The notes beneath the pieces are model-generated. The model made no database searches. It saw only the letters and a list, made by a program, of their open reading frames with translations, and had not been told where the DNA came from. The position numbers were made by a program, and so were the translations under genes. Source: Pollutimonas nitritireducens (GTDB taxonomy: Bacteria; Pseudomonadota; Gammaproteobacteria; Burkholderiales; Burkholderiaceae_B). Taken from it: a DNA stretch of 64,000 nucleotides. Of this stretch, positions 1 to 13,229 are shown in pieces; position 1 is the stretch's first letter, and the number at the start of each line of letters is the position of its first letter. The DNA is taken from positions 310,001 to 374,000 of the forward strand of contig NZ_PDNV01000001.1 of NCBI RefSeq assembly GCF_002849615.1. The letters run 5' to 3'.

Positions 1-3950
<3,950 letters not shown>

Positions 3951-3970
3951 GTCCGCAGTCTGCAGCAAGT

Positions 3971-4004
3971 GAAAAAGCCGGGTGGCAACGCCCGGCTTTT
4001 TCTT
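3971..4004 (+). terminator. Rho-independent terminator after rpoC
   Basis: Perfect 12-bp stem GAAAAAGCCGGG (3971-3982) / CCCGGCTTTTTC (3991-4002) with an 8-nt loop. The 3' arm provides a five-T tract. It lies 20 bp after the rpoC stop and should end the rpoBC transcript. Confidence 0.9.
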
Positions 4005-4055
4005 TAGGTGCGCCCAGCATGGGCGCACTCCCGCGGGTGCAAGTTCCGCGAATCC

Positions 4056-4260
4056 CTACCGGGCGTGCTTATGTTGCTTCAGGGTCCCGAATTTTTCGTC
4101 ATACACGTCGCGGGCCCAGTCGATGAATCCGCGCACCCTGGGCGAGAGCTGACGATGGAATGGGTAGAGCGCACAGATCAGCCGTTACGCCGCTCTCAAC
4201 GGCGGCTAACAGCTTTCCGGGGCAACGTGCCATCCCGCGCGGGCGCTGGCTGCCACTCAT
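4056..4260 (-). pseudogene. Remnant of a LysR-family regulator (C-terminal tail only)
   Basis: On the minus strand, one frame from about 4187 down to the TAG at 4056-4058 reads CALYPFHRQLSPRVRGFIDW and continues to a basic tail. The LYP..R.LSPRVR.FIDW pattern is the usual end of LysR effector domains. Upstream the frame is broken by a TAA, and similarity appears to continue in another frame (GKLLAAVESG) to about 4260. No HTH-encoding part remains; the SDR gene begins on the other strand at 4279. LysR regulators often sit divergently beside SDR genes, so this looks like the decayed partner of the next gene. The exact 5' limit is uncertain. Confidence 0.65.
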
Positions 4261-4278
4261 ACCGTCAAGGAAATCGTC

Positions 4279-5040
4279 ATGAGTACCAGAAAGCTTTCTT
4301 TCGCAACATCGACCGTCCAGACGGCCATTGTTACCGGCGCCTCCCGAGGCATAGGCCGTGCCATCGCCCAGCGACTGGCCGCCGACGGCTTCAGGGTCGC
4401 GGTCAATTACGCGAGCAACGCGGCCAAGGCCCGGGAAGTCGTTTCGGCTATCCAGGCTGCCGGCGGGCAAGCAATTGCCGTGCAAGCGGATGTGTCCCAA
4501 GCCGAAGACGTGCGACGACTTTTTGCCACGGTGCTGGACTCATTCGGAGCCATAGGCGTCGTCGTGCACAGCGCGGGCGTGATGCCGCTGGCTCCAATCG
4601 CGCCTGACAGCATCGACATCTTCGATCGTGTGATCCAGACAAACCTTCGCGGTGCCTTCCTGGTGTTGGGCCACGCCGCTCAGCACCTGCAAGCCGGCGG
4701 GCGCATTGTCGCGCTGTCGACCAGCGTGATCGCCAAGTCCTTCCCGCAGTACGGCCCTTACATTGCAGCCAAGGCTGGCGTTGAAGGTTTAGTGCGTGTG
4801 CTGGCCAATGAGCTGTATGGCCGGCAGATCACGGTCAATGCGGTAGCGCCAGGCCCGGTCGCCACCGAACTGTTCCTCGAAGGCAAGACTGACGAGCAGA
4901 TTGGCCAGCTCAGCAAAGCCGTGCCTCTGGAACGCTTGGGGCAACCCGAAGATATCGCGCGGGTGGTGTCGTTCCTGGTCGGTGCCGATGGCGGCTGGGT
5001 CAATTCTCAGATCGTACGTGCGAACGGCGGGTTCGCCTGA
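4279..5040 (+). CDS. SDR family NAD(P)-dependent oxidoreductase
   Basis: Classical short-chain dehydrogenase/reductase, 253 residues. It has the Rossmann glycine motif TGASRGIG at residues 19-26, an HSAG variant of the NNAG motif at 97-100, catalytic Tyr161 and Lys165 in YIAAK, and Ser147/Ser149 in the position of the catalytic serine. Arg23 in the glycine motif is compatible with NADP(H). The substrate cannot be told from sequence. It stands alone between the rpoC terminator and the str leader, with a decayed LysR gene just upstream on the other strand, so it may have lost its regulator. The start ATG at 4279 follows AAGGAAA with good spacing. Confidence 0.9.
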   Translation: MSTRKLSFATSTVQTAIVTGASRGIGRAIAQRLAADGFRVAVNYASNAAKAREVVSAIQAAGGQAIAVQADVSQAEDVRRLFATVLDSFGAIGVVVHSAGVMPLAPIAPDSIDIFDRVIQTNLRGAFLVLGHAAQHLQAGGRIVALSTSVIAKSFPQYGPYIAAKAGVEGLVRVLANELYGRQITVNAVAPGPVATELFLEGKTDEQIGQLSKAVPLERLGQPEDIARVVSFLVGADGGWVNSQIVRANGGFA

Positions 5041-5142
5041 GCGTACGTCCGCGCGGAACTCATTTTGTACGCAGTGCTGCGTTTCGCCTTCGGCGTGGTC
5101 ATGTTTTCCCACACTCAATTAAAAGCATATGTCCGCGTATTG

Positions 5143-5172
5143 TTGACCTTTGCGACTTTGCTATGCTACGAT
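5143..5172 (+). promoter_or_regulatory. Candidate sigma-70 promoter of the str operon
   Basis: TTGACC (5143-5148), an 18-bp spacer, and TACGAT (5167-5172). TATGCT at 5162-5167 is an overlapping alternative -10. It lies about 270 bp upstream of rpsL, implying a long leader. Assigned by eye only. Confidence 0.5.
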
Positions 5173-5295
5173 GGCGAGCTTGCCAAAGGGATTATTTGCC
5201 AAAATACCCTGGCAAGGGTAACAAAGGCCGGCTAGCAATAGTCGGCTAGCAATAGCAAGAATTGCCGCAAGACCCGCTCTTTTACGTTTTTCGTG

Positions 5296-5323
5296 TCAGG
5301 CGGTTTTTGCGCAAACCGCCTGA
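5296..5323 (+). promoter_or_regulatory. Inverted repeat in the rpsL leader
   Basis: TCAGGCGGTTT (5296-5306) and AAACCGCCTGA (5313-5323) pair perfectly over 11 bp around a 6-nt loop. No T-run follows, so it is not a classical terminator. It could be a leader hairpin or a protein site. Confidence 0.55.
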
Positions 5324-5381
5324 GGCTCCTATTAGTGTTCGGCATCACGCCTAACCTATCGCAGCAGGCGTCTCATTCAAA

Positions 5382-5417
5382 TTATGCAAATTGGCTACGC
5401 AAGTAGCCAATGCATAA
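5382..5417 (+). promoter_or_regulatory. Long hairpin just upstream of rpsL
   Basis: TTGGCTAC (5391-5398) pairs with GTAGCCAA (5403-5410) around GCAA. The outer arms TTATGCA (5382-5388) and TGCATAA (5411-5417) pair across a 2-nt bulge, giving a 15-bp stem capped by a GNRA-type tetraloop. The base of the stem is 24 nt from the rpsL ATG, close enough to affect ribosome loading. Confidence 0.6.
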
Positions 5418-5441
5418 CAAGTCACAGGATGCGTAAAGGTC

Positions 5442-5819
5442 ATGCCAACCATTAGCCAACTCGTGCGCAAGCCGCGCGAAGTCTCCCGCGAGAACAGCAA
5501 GAGCCCAGCGCTCGAAAACTGCCCTCAGCGTCGTGGTGTTTGCACTCGCGTGTACACCACAACCCCTAAAAAACCTAACTCGGCTTTGCGTAAAGTCGCC
5601 AAGGTACGTCTTACCAACGGTTTCGAAGTCATTTCGTACATCGGCGGTGAAGGCCACAACCTGCAGGAACACTCGGTCGTTCTCGTGCGCGGTGGTCGTG
5701 TCAAAGACTTGCCTGGTGTTCGTTATCACATCGTTCGCGGTTCGCTTGACTTGCAAGGTGTCAAAGACCGCAAGCAATCGCGTTCCAAGTACGGTGCAAA
5801 ACGCCCGAAAAAAGCCTAA
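5442..5819 (+). CDS. rpsL: 30S ribosomal protein uS12
   Basis: Decoding-centre protein of the small subunit, 125 residues. The loops that set streptomycin response are wild type: Lys43 in [10 protein letters not shown], and Lys88-Asp89-Leu90-Pro91 in GGRVKDLPG. Asp89 is the residue methylthiolated by RimO in other bacteria. Nothing suggests streptomycin resistance. First gene of the str operon. A weak Shine-Dalgarno AAAGG lies very close to the ATG, and AGGA at 5426-5429 is an alternative, so initiation may depend on the upstream hairpin. Confidence 0.98.
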   Translation: MPTISQLVRKPREVSRENSKSPALENCPQRRGVCTRVYTTTPKKPNSALRKVAKVRLTNGFEVISYIGGEGHNLQEHSVVLVRGGRVKDLPGVRYHIVRGSLDLQGVKDRKQSRSKYGAKRPKKA

Positions 5820-5858
5820 GTTTTTCCATAGTCCAGCTCGTCTGGTCGTATCAGTGCA

Positions 5859-5880
5859 GCCATGGGCACGAGCCCATAGC
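5859..5880 (+). promoter_or_regulatory. Hairpin in the rpsL-rpsG spacer
   Basis: ATGGGC (5862-5867) and GCCCAT (5872-5877) form a stem around ACGA, extended by GC/GC across one mismatch. In E. coli the rpsL-rpsG spacer carries the S7 repressor site. This 139-nt spacer may have that role, but similarity to the E. coli site was not established. Confidence 0.4.
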
Positions 5881-5958
5881 ATGTAAGTGACCCTTTCCAA
5901 TAAAGTGGTCGTGGCCGTGTAAAGCACGGTTCAACTGAACTGTCACAAGGAAGTTAAA

Positions 5959-6429
5959 ATGCCTCGTCGTCGCGAAGTCCCCAAACGTGAGATTCTCCCC
6001 GATCCAAAATTCGGCAGCGTAGAGCTCGCCAAATTCATGAACGTTGTTATGTTGGCTGGTAAAAAAGCAGTAGCCGAGCGTATCGTCTACGGTGCTTTTG
6101 AACAGATTCAGGCTAAAACTGGCAAAGAGCCCATCGAGGTTTTCAATCTCGCCATCAACAACATCAAGCCCCTCGTTGAAGTGAAGAGCCGCCGAGTAGG
6201 TGGTGCAAACTATCAAGTTCCGGTTGAAGTGCGCCCTGTGCGCCGCCTGGCACTTGCCATGCGCTGGTTGCGTGAAGCAGCCAAGAAGCGTGGCGAAAAG
6301 TCGATGGATTTGCGCCTGGCCGGCGAATTGCTTGACGCCTCCGAGGGTCGCGGTGGAGCAATGAAGAAGCGTGAAGACACGCACAAGATGGCAGAGGCCA
6401 ACAAGGCATTCAGCCATTTCCGTTGGTAA
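5959..6429 (+). CDS. rpsG: 30S ribosomal protein uS7
   Basis: Primary binding protein of the 16S rRNA 3' major domain, lining the E-site side of the head. 156 residues, with the usual [16 protein letters not shown] opening and a typical bacterial length. It is the autogenous translational repressor of the str operon in E. coli. A Shine-Dalgarno AAGGAAG precedes the ATG. The fusA start follows 18 bp after the stop. Confidence 0.98.
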   Translation: MPRRREVPKREILPDPKFGSVELAKFMNVVMLAGKKAVAERIVYGAFEQIQAKTGKEPIEVFNLAINNIKPLVEVKSRRVGGANYQVPVEVRPVRRLALAMRWLREAAKKRGEKSMDLRLAGELLDASEGRGGAMKKREDTHKMAEANKAFSHFRW

Positions 6430-6447
6430 TCTAAGGACATTTTAATT

Positions 6448-8550
6448 ATGGCCCGCAAAACCCCCATTTCGCGCTATCGCAATATCGGTATTTCCGCGCA
6501 CATCGACGCAGGGAAGACGACGACCACTGAGCGCATTCTGTTCTATACCGGCGTTAGCCATAAAATCGGTGAAGTCCATGATGGCGCAGCCACCATGGAC
6601 TGGATGGAGCAAGAGCAAGAGCGCGGCATTACCATTACTTCGGCTGCCACGACGGCATTCTGGAGCGGTATGGCTGGCGACTACCCCGAGCACCGCATCA
6701 ACATCATCGACACCCCCGGACACGTCGACTTCACTATCGAAGTCGAACGCTCCATGCGCGTGCTCGATGGCGCCTGCATGGTGTATTGCGCCGTGGGTGG
6801 CGTTCAACCCCAGTCCGAAACAGTATGGCGCCAAGCCAACAAGTACGGCGTGCCGCGTTTGGCGTTCATCAACAAGATGGATCGTACCGGTGCCAACTTT
6901 TTCAAGGTCTACGACCAGCTTAAACTGCGTCTGAAAGCCAGCCCTGTGCCTATCGTTATTCCTATCGGCGCCGAAGACACCTTCACGGGTGTGGTCGACC
7001 TCGTCAAGATGAAAGGCATCATCTGGGATGACGCCAGCCAAGGCATGAAGTTCGAGTACGTGGACATTCCTGCCGACCTGGTCGATTCGGCCAATGAATG
7101 GCACGAAAAGTTGGTCGAGTCGGCCGCTGAATCGTCCGAAGAGCTCATGAACAAATACCTGGAAACAGGTTCGCTGACTGAAGCCGAAATCAACCTCGGG
7201 ATTCGCACGCGCACGATCGCTGGCGAGATCCAGCCTATGTTGTGCGGCACGGCATTCAAGAACAAAGGCGTTCAGCGCATGCTCGACGCTGTCATCGACT
7301 ACCTTCCCGCACCGACGGATATTCCGCCCGTTGAAGGTACCGATGATGAAGGCAATGTTGTTCATCTACCCGCCGACGACAGTGCCAAGTTCTCGGCATT
7401 GGCGTTCAAGCTGATGAGCGATCCGTTCGTGGGTCAGCTGACCTTCGTGCGCGTGTATTCGGGCGTCCTCAGATCCGGCGAAACGGTCTATAACCCCATC
7501 AAGGGCAAGAAAGAGCGCATCGGCCGTATCTTGCAGATGCACGCAAACAACCGCGCCGAAATCAAGGAAGTTCTGGCGGGCGACATCGCCGCTGTCGTGG
7601 GCCTGAAAGACGTCACCACGGGCGAAACCCTTTGCGATCTTGACGAACACATCTTGCTTGAACGCATGGAGTTCCCGGAACCCGTTATTTCGCAAGCAGT
7701 CGAACCCAAGACCAAAGCCGACCAGGAAAAAATGGGCATTGCGTTGTCGCGTCTTGCTCAGGAAGATCCTTCTTTCCGGGTACGCAGCGACGAAGAGTCC
7801 GGCCAGACCATTATTTCGGGTATGGGCGAGCTTCACCTGGAAGTGCTGGTTGACCGCATGCGTCGTGAATTCGGTGTGGAAGCCAACGTGGGCAAACCCC
7901 AAGTGGCCTACCGCGAAACCATACGGAAGACGTGCGAAGAAATCGAAGGCAAGTTCGTCAAGCAGTCGGGTGGTCGCGGCCAGTACGGCCACGTTGTCCT
8001 CAAGCTCGAGCCCCTGCCTCCAGGTGGTGGTTACGAGTTCGTCGATGCCATCAAGGGAGGTGTGGTTCCTCGCGAATACATCCCCGCGGTCGACAAGGGT
8101 ATCCAGGAAACCTTGCCAGCCGGCGTGGTTGCGGGCTACCCGGTTGTGGACGTCAAGGTTACGCTGTTCTTCGGTTCGTACCACGACGTTGACTCGAACG
8201 AAAATGCCTTCCGCATGGCCGCCTCGATGGCGTTCAAAGATGGCATGCGCAAGGCCAGCCCAGTGCTGCTCGAGCCCATGATGGCTGTCGAAGTCGAAAC
8301 ACCTGAAGACTACGCGGGTAACGTGATGGGCGATCTGTCCTCGCGTCGCGGTATGGTTCAAGGCATGGACGACATGGTCGGCGGCGGCAAGGTCATCAAG
8401 GCAGAAGTGCCCCTGGCCGAGATGTTCGGTTACTCGACCACGTTGCGTTCGCAAACGCAGGGTCGGGCAACTTACACCATGGAGTTCAAGCACTACGCCG
8501 AAGCTCCGAAGAACGTTGCTGACGAAGTGATTACCGCTCGCGGTAAGTAA
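6448..8550 (+). CDS. fusA: Translation elongation factor G
   Basis: GTPase that drives tRNA-mRNA translocation and, with RRF, ribosome recycling. 700 residues with all five EF-G domains. G1 is AHIDAGKT (17-24), switch II is DTPGHVDF, and G4 is NKMD. The domain IV tip loops lie in the [10 protein letters not shown] region. Shine-Dalgarno TAAGGA precedes the ATG. Third gene of the str operon. A second EF-G elsewhere in the genome cannot be judged from this window. Confidence 0.98.
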   Translation: MARKTPISRYRNIGISAHIDAGKTTTTERILFYTGVSHKIGEVHDGAATMDWMEQEQERGITITSAATTAFWSGMAGDYPEHRINIIDTPGHVDFTIEVERSMRVLDGACMVYCAVGGVQPQSETVWRQANKYGVPRLAFINKMDRTGANFFKVYDQLKLRLKASPVPIVIPIGAEDTFTGVVDLVKMKGIIWDDASQGMKFEYVDIPADLVDSANEWHEKLVESAAESSEELMNKYLETGSLTEAEINLGIRTRTIAGEIQPMLCGTAFKNKGVQRMLDAVIDYLPAPTDIPPVEGTDDEGNVVHLPADDSAKFSALAFKLMSDPFVGQLTFVRVYSGVLRSGETVYNPIKGKKERIGRILQMHANNRAEIKEVLAGDIAAVVGLKDVTTGETLCDLDEHILLERMEFPEPVISQAVEPKTKADQEKMGIALSRLAQEDPSFRVRSDEESGQTIISGMGELHLEVLVDRMRREFGVEANVGKPQVAYRETIRKTCEEIEGKFVKQSGGRGQYGHVVLKLEPLPPGGGYEFVDAIKGGVVPREYIPAVDKGIQETLPAGVVAGYPVVDVKVTLFFGSYHDVDSNENAFRMAASMAFKDGMRKASPVLLEPMMAVEVETPEDYAGNVMGDLSSRRGMVQGMDDMVGGGKVIKAEVPLAEMFGYSTTLRSQTQGRATYTMEFKHYAEAPKNVADEVITARGK

Positions 8551-8559
8551 TATACAGGT

Positions 8560-8585
8560 CCTGCCCATCTTGTATGGTGGGCAGG
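8560..8585 (+). promoter_or_regulatory. Hairpin between fusA and tuf
   Basis: CCTGCCCATC (8560-8569) and GGTGGGCAGG (8576-8585) form a 10-bp stem with one G-U pair and a 6-nt loop. The weak T-rich stretch ATTTTTGTTT follows at 8590-8599. It could partially terminate or stabilise the transcript so that tuf is expressed differently from fusA. Confidence 0.5.
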
Positions 8586-8625
8586 GAAGATTTTTGTTTC
8601 CTTGAAAACATTGATGGATTAAATC

Positions 8626-9816
<1,191 letters not shown>

Positions 9817-9829
9817 TATTGCTAGCGTG

Positions 9830-9853
9830 GGCAGGAGCGGTATTGCTCCTGCC
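9830..9853 (+). terminator. Terminator or attenuator between tuf and rpsJ
   Basis: GGCAGGAGC (9830-9838) and GCTCCTGCC (9845-9853) form a perfect 9-bp stem around a 6-nt loop. The T-rich stretch TTATTCGTTCTTT follows. It sits 23 bp before rpsJ and probably causes partial termination. Confidence 0.55.
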
Positions 9854-9876
9854 TTATTCGTTCTTTAGGAATTCCC

Positions 9877-10188
9877 ATGAAAAACCAGAAAATCCGCATC
9901 CGTTTAAAAGCGTTTGACTACAAGCTTATCGACCAATCGGCCGCCGAAATCGTTGAGACAGCCAAGCGCACGGGCGCGGTAGTGCGTGGCCCAGTGCCTC
10001 TGCCTACACGTATTCGTCGCTATGACGTATTGCGTTCGCCTCACGTCAACAAGACGTCGCGCGACCAATTCGAAATGCGTACGCATCAGCGTCTTATGGA
10101 CATCGTGGATCCAACCGATAAAACTGTTGACGCCTTGATGCGCCTGGACCTGCCCGCAGGTGTAGACGTCGAAATCGCTTTGCAGTAA
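9877..10188 (+). CDS. rpsJ: 30S ribosomal protein uS10
   Basis: Small-subunit head protein that also partners NusB in transcription antitermination. 103 residues, the same length as in E. coli. It normally heads the S10 operon directly before rplC. Here a strong terminator and a transporter operon separate the two by about 3 kb, so rpsJ is probably transcribed with tuf and rplC needs its own promoter. Shine-Dalgarno TAGGAA precedes the ATG. Confidence 0.98.
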   Translation: MKNQKIRIRLKAFDYKLIDQSAAEIVETAKRTGAVVRGPVPLPTRIRRYDVLRSPHVNKTSRDQFEMRTHQRLMDIVDPTDKTVDALMRLDLPAGVDVEIALQ

Positions 10189-10218
10189 TCTGTACGCTGC
10201 GCCTATGGCGCTGTATGT

Positions 10219-10254
10219 AAAAAACGCCATGCTTGCTGCATGGTGTTTTTTTTT
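10219..10254 (+). terminator. Rho-independent terminator after rpsJ
   Basis: AAAAAACGCCATGC (10219-10232) pairs with GCATGGTGTTTTTT around TTGCT, with one G-U pair, followed by a run of nine T. It ends only 11 bp before the start of the transporter gene, leaving no room for a promoter between them. Confidence 0.85.
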
Positions 10255-10265
10255 GGGGCTTACTC

Positions 10266-12185
10266 ATGAAGCAACTGCTCTTCTTCCTTGGCTGCGCGTT
10301 GATGCTCTTGGCGGGCTTAGTACCGCGGCATGCCGCGGCGGCAAGTTGCAATGAGGGCCAGTTGATCAAAATGGCCGACCAGACCTGGGAGAGTGCAAAC
10401 TTCACCACCCACGTCATCCGCAAGCTGCTATCGGATGGATACCAATGCCAGACCGAGATTGTGCCCGGTACGCCCGCGGCCACCGAGAGTGCGCTGGTGC
10501 AGAACGACCTTCAGATCATCGCTGAACAGTGGTCCGGACGGTCTCCGATTATCCAGGACGCGATCGAAGCCGGCACTGTGAGGGTGGTGGGCGATACCCT
10601 TGCGGGTGGGGCGGTCCAGGGCTGGTATGTCCCCGACTACCTGGTGCATGGCGACGCCGAGCGCGGCATTGATCCACTGGCACCGGATCTGAAAACCTGG
10701 GAAGACTTGCCCGAATACAAATCCTTGTTCACGGATCCCGAGATTCCGGAAAAAGGACGTTTTCTTAACTGCCCCACTGGATGGGTATGTGAGAAAACAA
10801 ATAGCCGCCTGCTTAGCTTGCACGGTCTCGAGGACCACTACACGAATTTTCGAGCGGGTACGGGTGCTGCACTTGATGCTGCGATCAGTTCGGCTTACGA
10901 CCAGGGCCGGCCAGTTCTGTTTTATTACTGGCAGCCCGCCGGGTTGATGGCGAAGTACAAATTTCACAAAATACAGTTGGGACCTTTCAACAAAACCTGC
11001 TGGGACGGCATCGTTAGCGGGGAGGGCGATCTGTGCCCGTCGGATTTCCTGATGGCAAGACTGGCCGTGGCCGTATCGGAACCTTTCGCCCAGAATAATC
11101 CCGACCTGGTCACACTGTTTGAACGCCTGCAATTCCAGCCGGACCTGCTGAATGGCATGATATTGCTCATGACCGAGGAGAGACTGTCTGGCGACGAGGC
11201 GGCTGATCGATTCCTTAGACAGCATCCGGAGGTATGGCGCAGGTGGGTACCCGATCCGGTTGCGCAACGCATGACCGCCGCCTTGGAGATGAATACCACT
11301 TCCTCCGACGGCTACGTCATGTTCCCGGAATGGTCCGCCGCGGACTACGTGAATCGGCACCTCATGGCGGTGGTGAAGTCGTATGGAGAAAGCTTTAGAC
11401 ACCTAAGCGATTTCATGCTGACGGCAGTGTTGTTGCCCGTGGAGCGAGGTTTGCAGATGTTGCCGCCCTGGGTCTTTCTGGCATTGGTCGCCGCCATGTC
11501 CTGGCATGCCACGCGCAAGCCCGTCGCCACGGTCCTATATGTGGCATGTCTGTACCTGATTGGAGCGGTGGGGCTTTGGGATAAGCTGATCCAGACTTTC
11601 TCGCTGGTTCTGGTCTCCACGATCATCTCCATCCTGCTTGGCGTGCCGATCGGCATACTTGCCGCGCGCAGCCGCCTGCTGCGCCGCGCGCTTACGCCTG
11701 TGCTGGATGTCATGCAGACACTTCCCAGTTTCGTCTACCTCATACCTGTGCTGATGTTGTTTGGGCTAGGGAAGGTTCCGGCACTTTTTGCCACCATCGT
11801 CTATGCTGCGCCGCCGCTCATACGCCTGACCATACTGGGCTTGCGACAAGTGGATCCGACCGTCATGGAAGCTGCGCAGGCCTTTGGTGTGACGCGCTGG
11901 CAGATGCTGACCAGGGTAACCTTGCCGTTGGCACGGCCCAGCATCATGGCGGGGATCAACCAGGCCACCATGATGGCGTTGGCAATGGTCGTGGTGGCTT
12001 CCATGATCGGCGCCCGAGGGCTTGGTGAAGACGTGCTGGCTGGCATCCAGACGCTGGATGTGGGACGCGGGCTGCAGGCTGGCGTGGCCATCGTCATTCT
12101 GGCCATCGTCATCGACAGAATCACCCAAGCGTACGGCCAGCCGCGACGCCGCAGGCGACGTTTGCAAGGCAAGGAGAAGGCCTGA
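10266..12185 (+). CDS. Quaternary-amine (glycine betaine/choline type) ABC transporter, substrate-binding/permease fusion
   Basis: 639-residue fusion of a periplasmic ligand-binding domain and a membrane permease. A signal peptide (MKQLLFFLGCALMLLAG...AAA) is followed by an OpuAC/ProX-like domain to about residue 330. A BPD_transp permease domain occupies about 390-625 and contains the EAA-like stretch MEAAQAFGVTRWQMLTRV. Having the binding domain N-terminal differs from lactococcal OpuABC, where it is C-terminal. The start was set at ATG 10266, because an in-frame TTG at 10233 lies inside the rpsJ terminator and would disrupt the signal peptide. The stop overlaps the ATPase start by 1 nt. 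Glycine betaine is a family-level guess. Confidence 0.88.
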   Translation: MKQLLFFLGCALMLLAGLVPRHAAAASCNEGQLIKMADQTWESANFTTHVIRKLLSDGYQCQTEIVPGTPAATESALVQNDLQIIAEQWSGRSPIIQDAIEAGTVRVVGDTLAGGAVQGWYVPDYLVHGDAERGIDPLAPDLKTWEDLPEYKSLFTDPEIPEKGRFLNCPTGWVCEKTNSRLLSLHGLEDHYTNFRAGTGAALDAAISSAYDQGRPVLFYYWQPAGLMAKYKFHKIQLGPFNKTCWDGIVSGEGDLCPSDFLMARLAVAVSEPFAQNNPDLVTLFERLQFQPDLLNGMILLMTEERLSGDEAADRFLRQHPEVWRRWVPDPVAQRMTAALEMNTTSSDGYVMFPEWSAADYVNRHLMAVVKSYGESFRHLSDFMLTAVLLPVERGLQMLPPWVFLALVAAMSWHATRKPVATVLYVACLYLIGAVGLWDKLIQTFSLVLVSTIISILLGVPIGILAARSRLLRRALTPVLDVMQTLPSFVYLIPVLMLFGLGKVPALFATIVYAAPPLIRLTILGLRQVDPTVMEAAQAFGVTRWQMLTRVTLPLARPSIMAGINQATMMALAMVVVASMIGARGLGEDVLAGIQTLDVGRGLQAGVAIVILAIVIDRITQAYGQPRRRRRRLQGKEKA

Positions 12186-12997
12186 TGCCGGACATCAAAA
12201 TACAGATACGCGATGTCTACAAAGTATTCGGCGAGAAGCCGGACGTTGCGATGGAACTGCTTCGCCAGGGCGCCGATAAGGCAACTGTCCAGGCGCGGAC
12301 CCATTGCAATGTGGGGCTGGCCGGGGTCAGCATCGATATACCGACCGGCCAGATATCCTGCATCATGGGCTTATCCGGCTCAGGAAAATCAACGCTGGTA
12401 CGCCATCTGAATCGGCTTATCGATCCGACCGCCGGCGAAATACTGGTGGACGGCCTCGATATTCTGAAGTTCAGCATGCCCGAACTGCGCCGGATGCGGC
12501 GCTACAGTATCAGCATGGTGTTCCAGGGGTTCGGATTGTTGCCGCATATCAACGTCATCGATAACGTGGCGTTCGGCCTGTCCGTGCGCGGCGAAAAAAA
12601 AATCGCGGCCAGGGAAACGGCGTTGAAGTGGCTGGACCGGGTAGGCCTGTCGGAATATGCCGCCAGCTATCCTGACGAATTGTCGGGAGGCATGCGTCAG
12701 CGGGTGGGGCTGGCGCGGGCGCTGGCCATCGATGCCGAGGTGCTACTCATGGATGAGGCTTTCTCCGCGCTGGATCCCCTGATCCGCTATGAAATGCAGG
12801 ACCAGCTGTTGGCATTACAACAGCGCCTCAGGAAAACCGTCGTGTTCGTTACCCACGATATCGATGAAGCAATACGGCTGGGGCAGCACATTGTCATCCT
12901 GCGCGATGGCAAGGTAGAGCAGGTGGGCACGGCGGACGAGATCAAGAATCATCCTATAAACGAATACGTGGAACGATTCGTGGTCCGGCGTGTGTAG
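12185..12997 (+). CDS. Quaternary-amine ABC transporter ATP-binding protein (ProV/OpuAA-like)
   Basis: ATPase partner of the fused permease. 270 residues with Walker A GLSGSGKST (62-70), the Q-loop in VFQGFGLLPH, signature LSGGMRQRVGLARAL (from 166) and Walker B LLMDEAFSALD (187-197), followed by the H-loop VFVTHDIDEA. It lacks the C-terminal CBS pair that senses ionic strength in E. coli ProV and OpuA, so osmotic gating by that route is unlikely. Its ATG overlaps the upstream TGA, indicating translational coupling. The N-terminal region with MELLRQGADKA is typical of the ProV/OpuAA subgroup. Confidence 0.92.
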   Translation: MPDIKIQIRDVYKVFGEKPDVAMELLRQGADKATVQARTHCNVGLAGVSIDIPTGQISCIMGLSGSGKSTLVRHLNRLIDPTAGEILVDGLDILKFSMPELRRMRRYSISMVFQGFGLLPHINVIDNVAFGLSVRGEKKIAARETALKWLDRVGLSEYAASYPDELSGGMRQRVGLARALAIDAEVLLMDEAFSALDPLIRYEMQDQLLALQQRLRKTVVFVTHDIDEAIRLGQHIVILRDGKVEQVGTADEIKNHPINEYVERFVVRRV

Positions 12998-13044
12998 CGG
13001 CCAACACATTCGCGGCCTTTTAGGCGCTGCTACTTATTCGTCAC

Positions 13045-13074
13045 TTGCTTACAGTACAGCCAGCATGTTAAAGT
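13045..13074 (+). promoter_or_regulatory. Candidate promoter for rplC onward
   Basis: TTGCTT (13045-13050), an 18-bp spacer, then TAAAGT (13069-13074) preceded by TG, an extended -10. It lies 155 bp upstream of rplC, in the only non-coding gap where the separated S10 operon could restart. Weak -35; by eye. Confidence 0.4.
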
Positions 13075-13082
13075 ACTAAGCT

Positions 13083-13101
13083 TGACCAAAAAAGTTGGTC
13101 A
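13083..13101 (+). promoter_or_regulatory. Inverted repeat in the rplC leader
   Basis: TGACCAA (13083-13089) and TTGGTCA (13095-13101) are a perfect 7-bp inverted repeat followed by GTTTTTG. It may be a weak terminator for the transporter operon or an operator. Confidence 0.4.
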
Positions 13102-13165
13102 GTTTTTGATAAGCGTGGTATCCACCTGAATCTGGATGGGGTCCATGCTTATAAAAAGAAATCGT

Positions 13166-13216
13166 GTATGTGTAGGTTTCACATACGGTAATTAGCCCCG
13201 ACCAATCGCAGTCGGG
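13166..13216 (+). promoter_or_regulatory. Two hairpins immediately before rplC
   Basis: GTATGTG/CACATAC (13166-13172/13180-13186) and CCCGAC/GTCGGG (13197-13202/13211-13216). The second stem ends 4 nt before the GGAG Shine-Dalgarno of rplC. Because rpsJ is detached, this may be the relocated regulatory leader of the rest of the S10 operon. E. coli regulates that operon through L4, but homology to its leader is not shown. Confidence 0.4.
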
Positions 13217-13229
13217 AATGGAGAAAACG

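Larger units (their letters stand above)
5041..5441 (+). other. Leader region of the str operon, no gene
   Basis: Non-coding stretch before rpsL. It holds a promoter candidate (5143-5172), a 13-bp direct repeat CGGCTAGCAATAG at 5229-5241 and 5243-5255, a perfect inverted repeat at 5296-5323, and a long hairpin at 5382-5417 ending 24 nt before the rpsL start. No credible reading frame was seen. The density of paired elements suggests a regulated leader transcript. Confidence 0.7.

Noticed and set aside
10233-10265. TTG start for the transporter fusion inside the rpsJ terminator
   Set aside because: The codons translate the terminator stem and T-run and would spoil a normal signal peptide that starts at ATG 10266.
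13082-13111. TTGACC with TTGATA as a second rplC promoter
   Set aside because: The -10 is a poor match and the -35 lies inside an inverted repeat; the extended -10 at 13069 was preferred.
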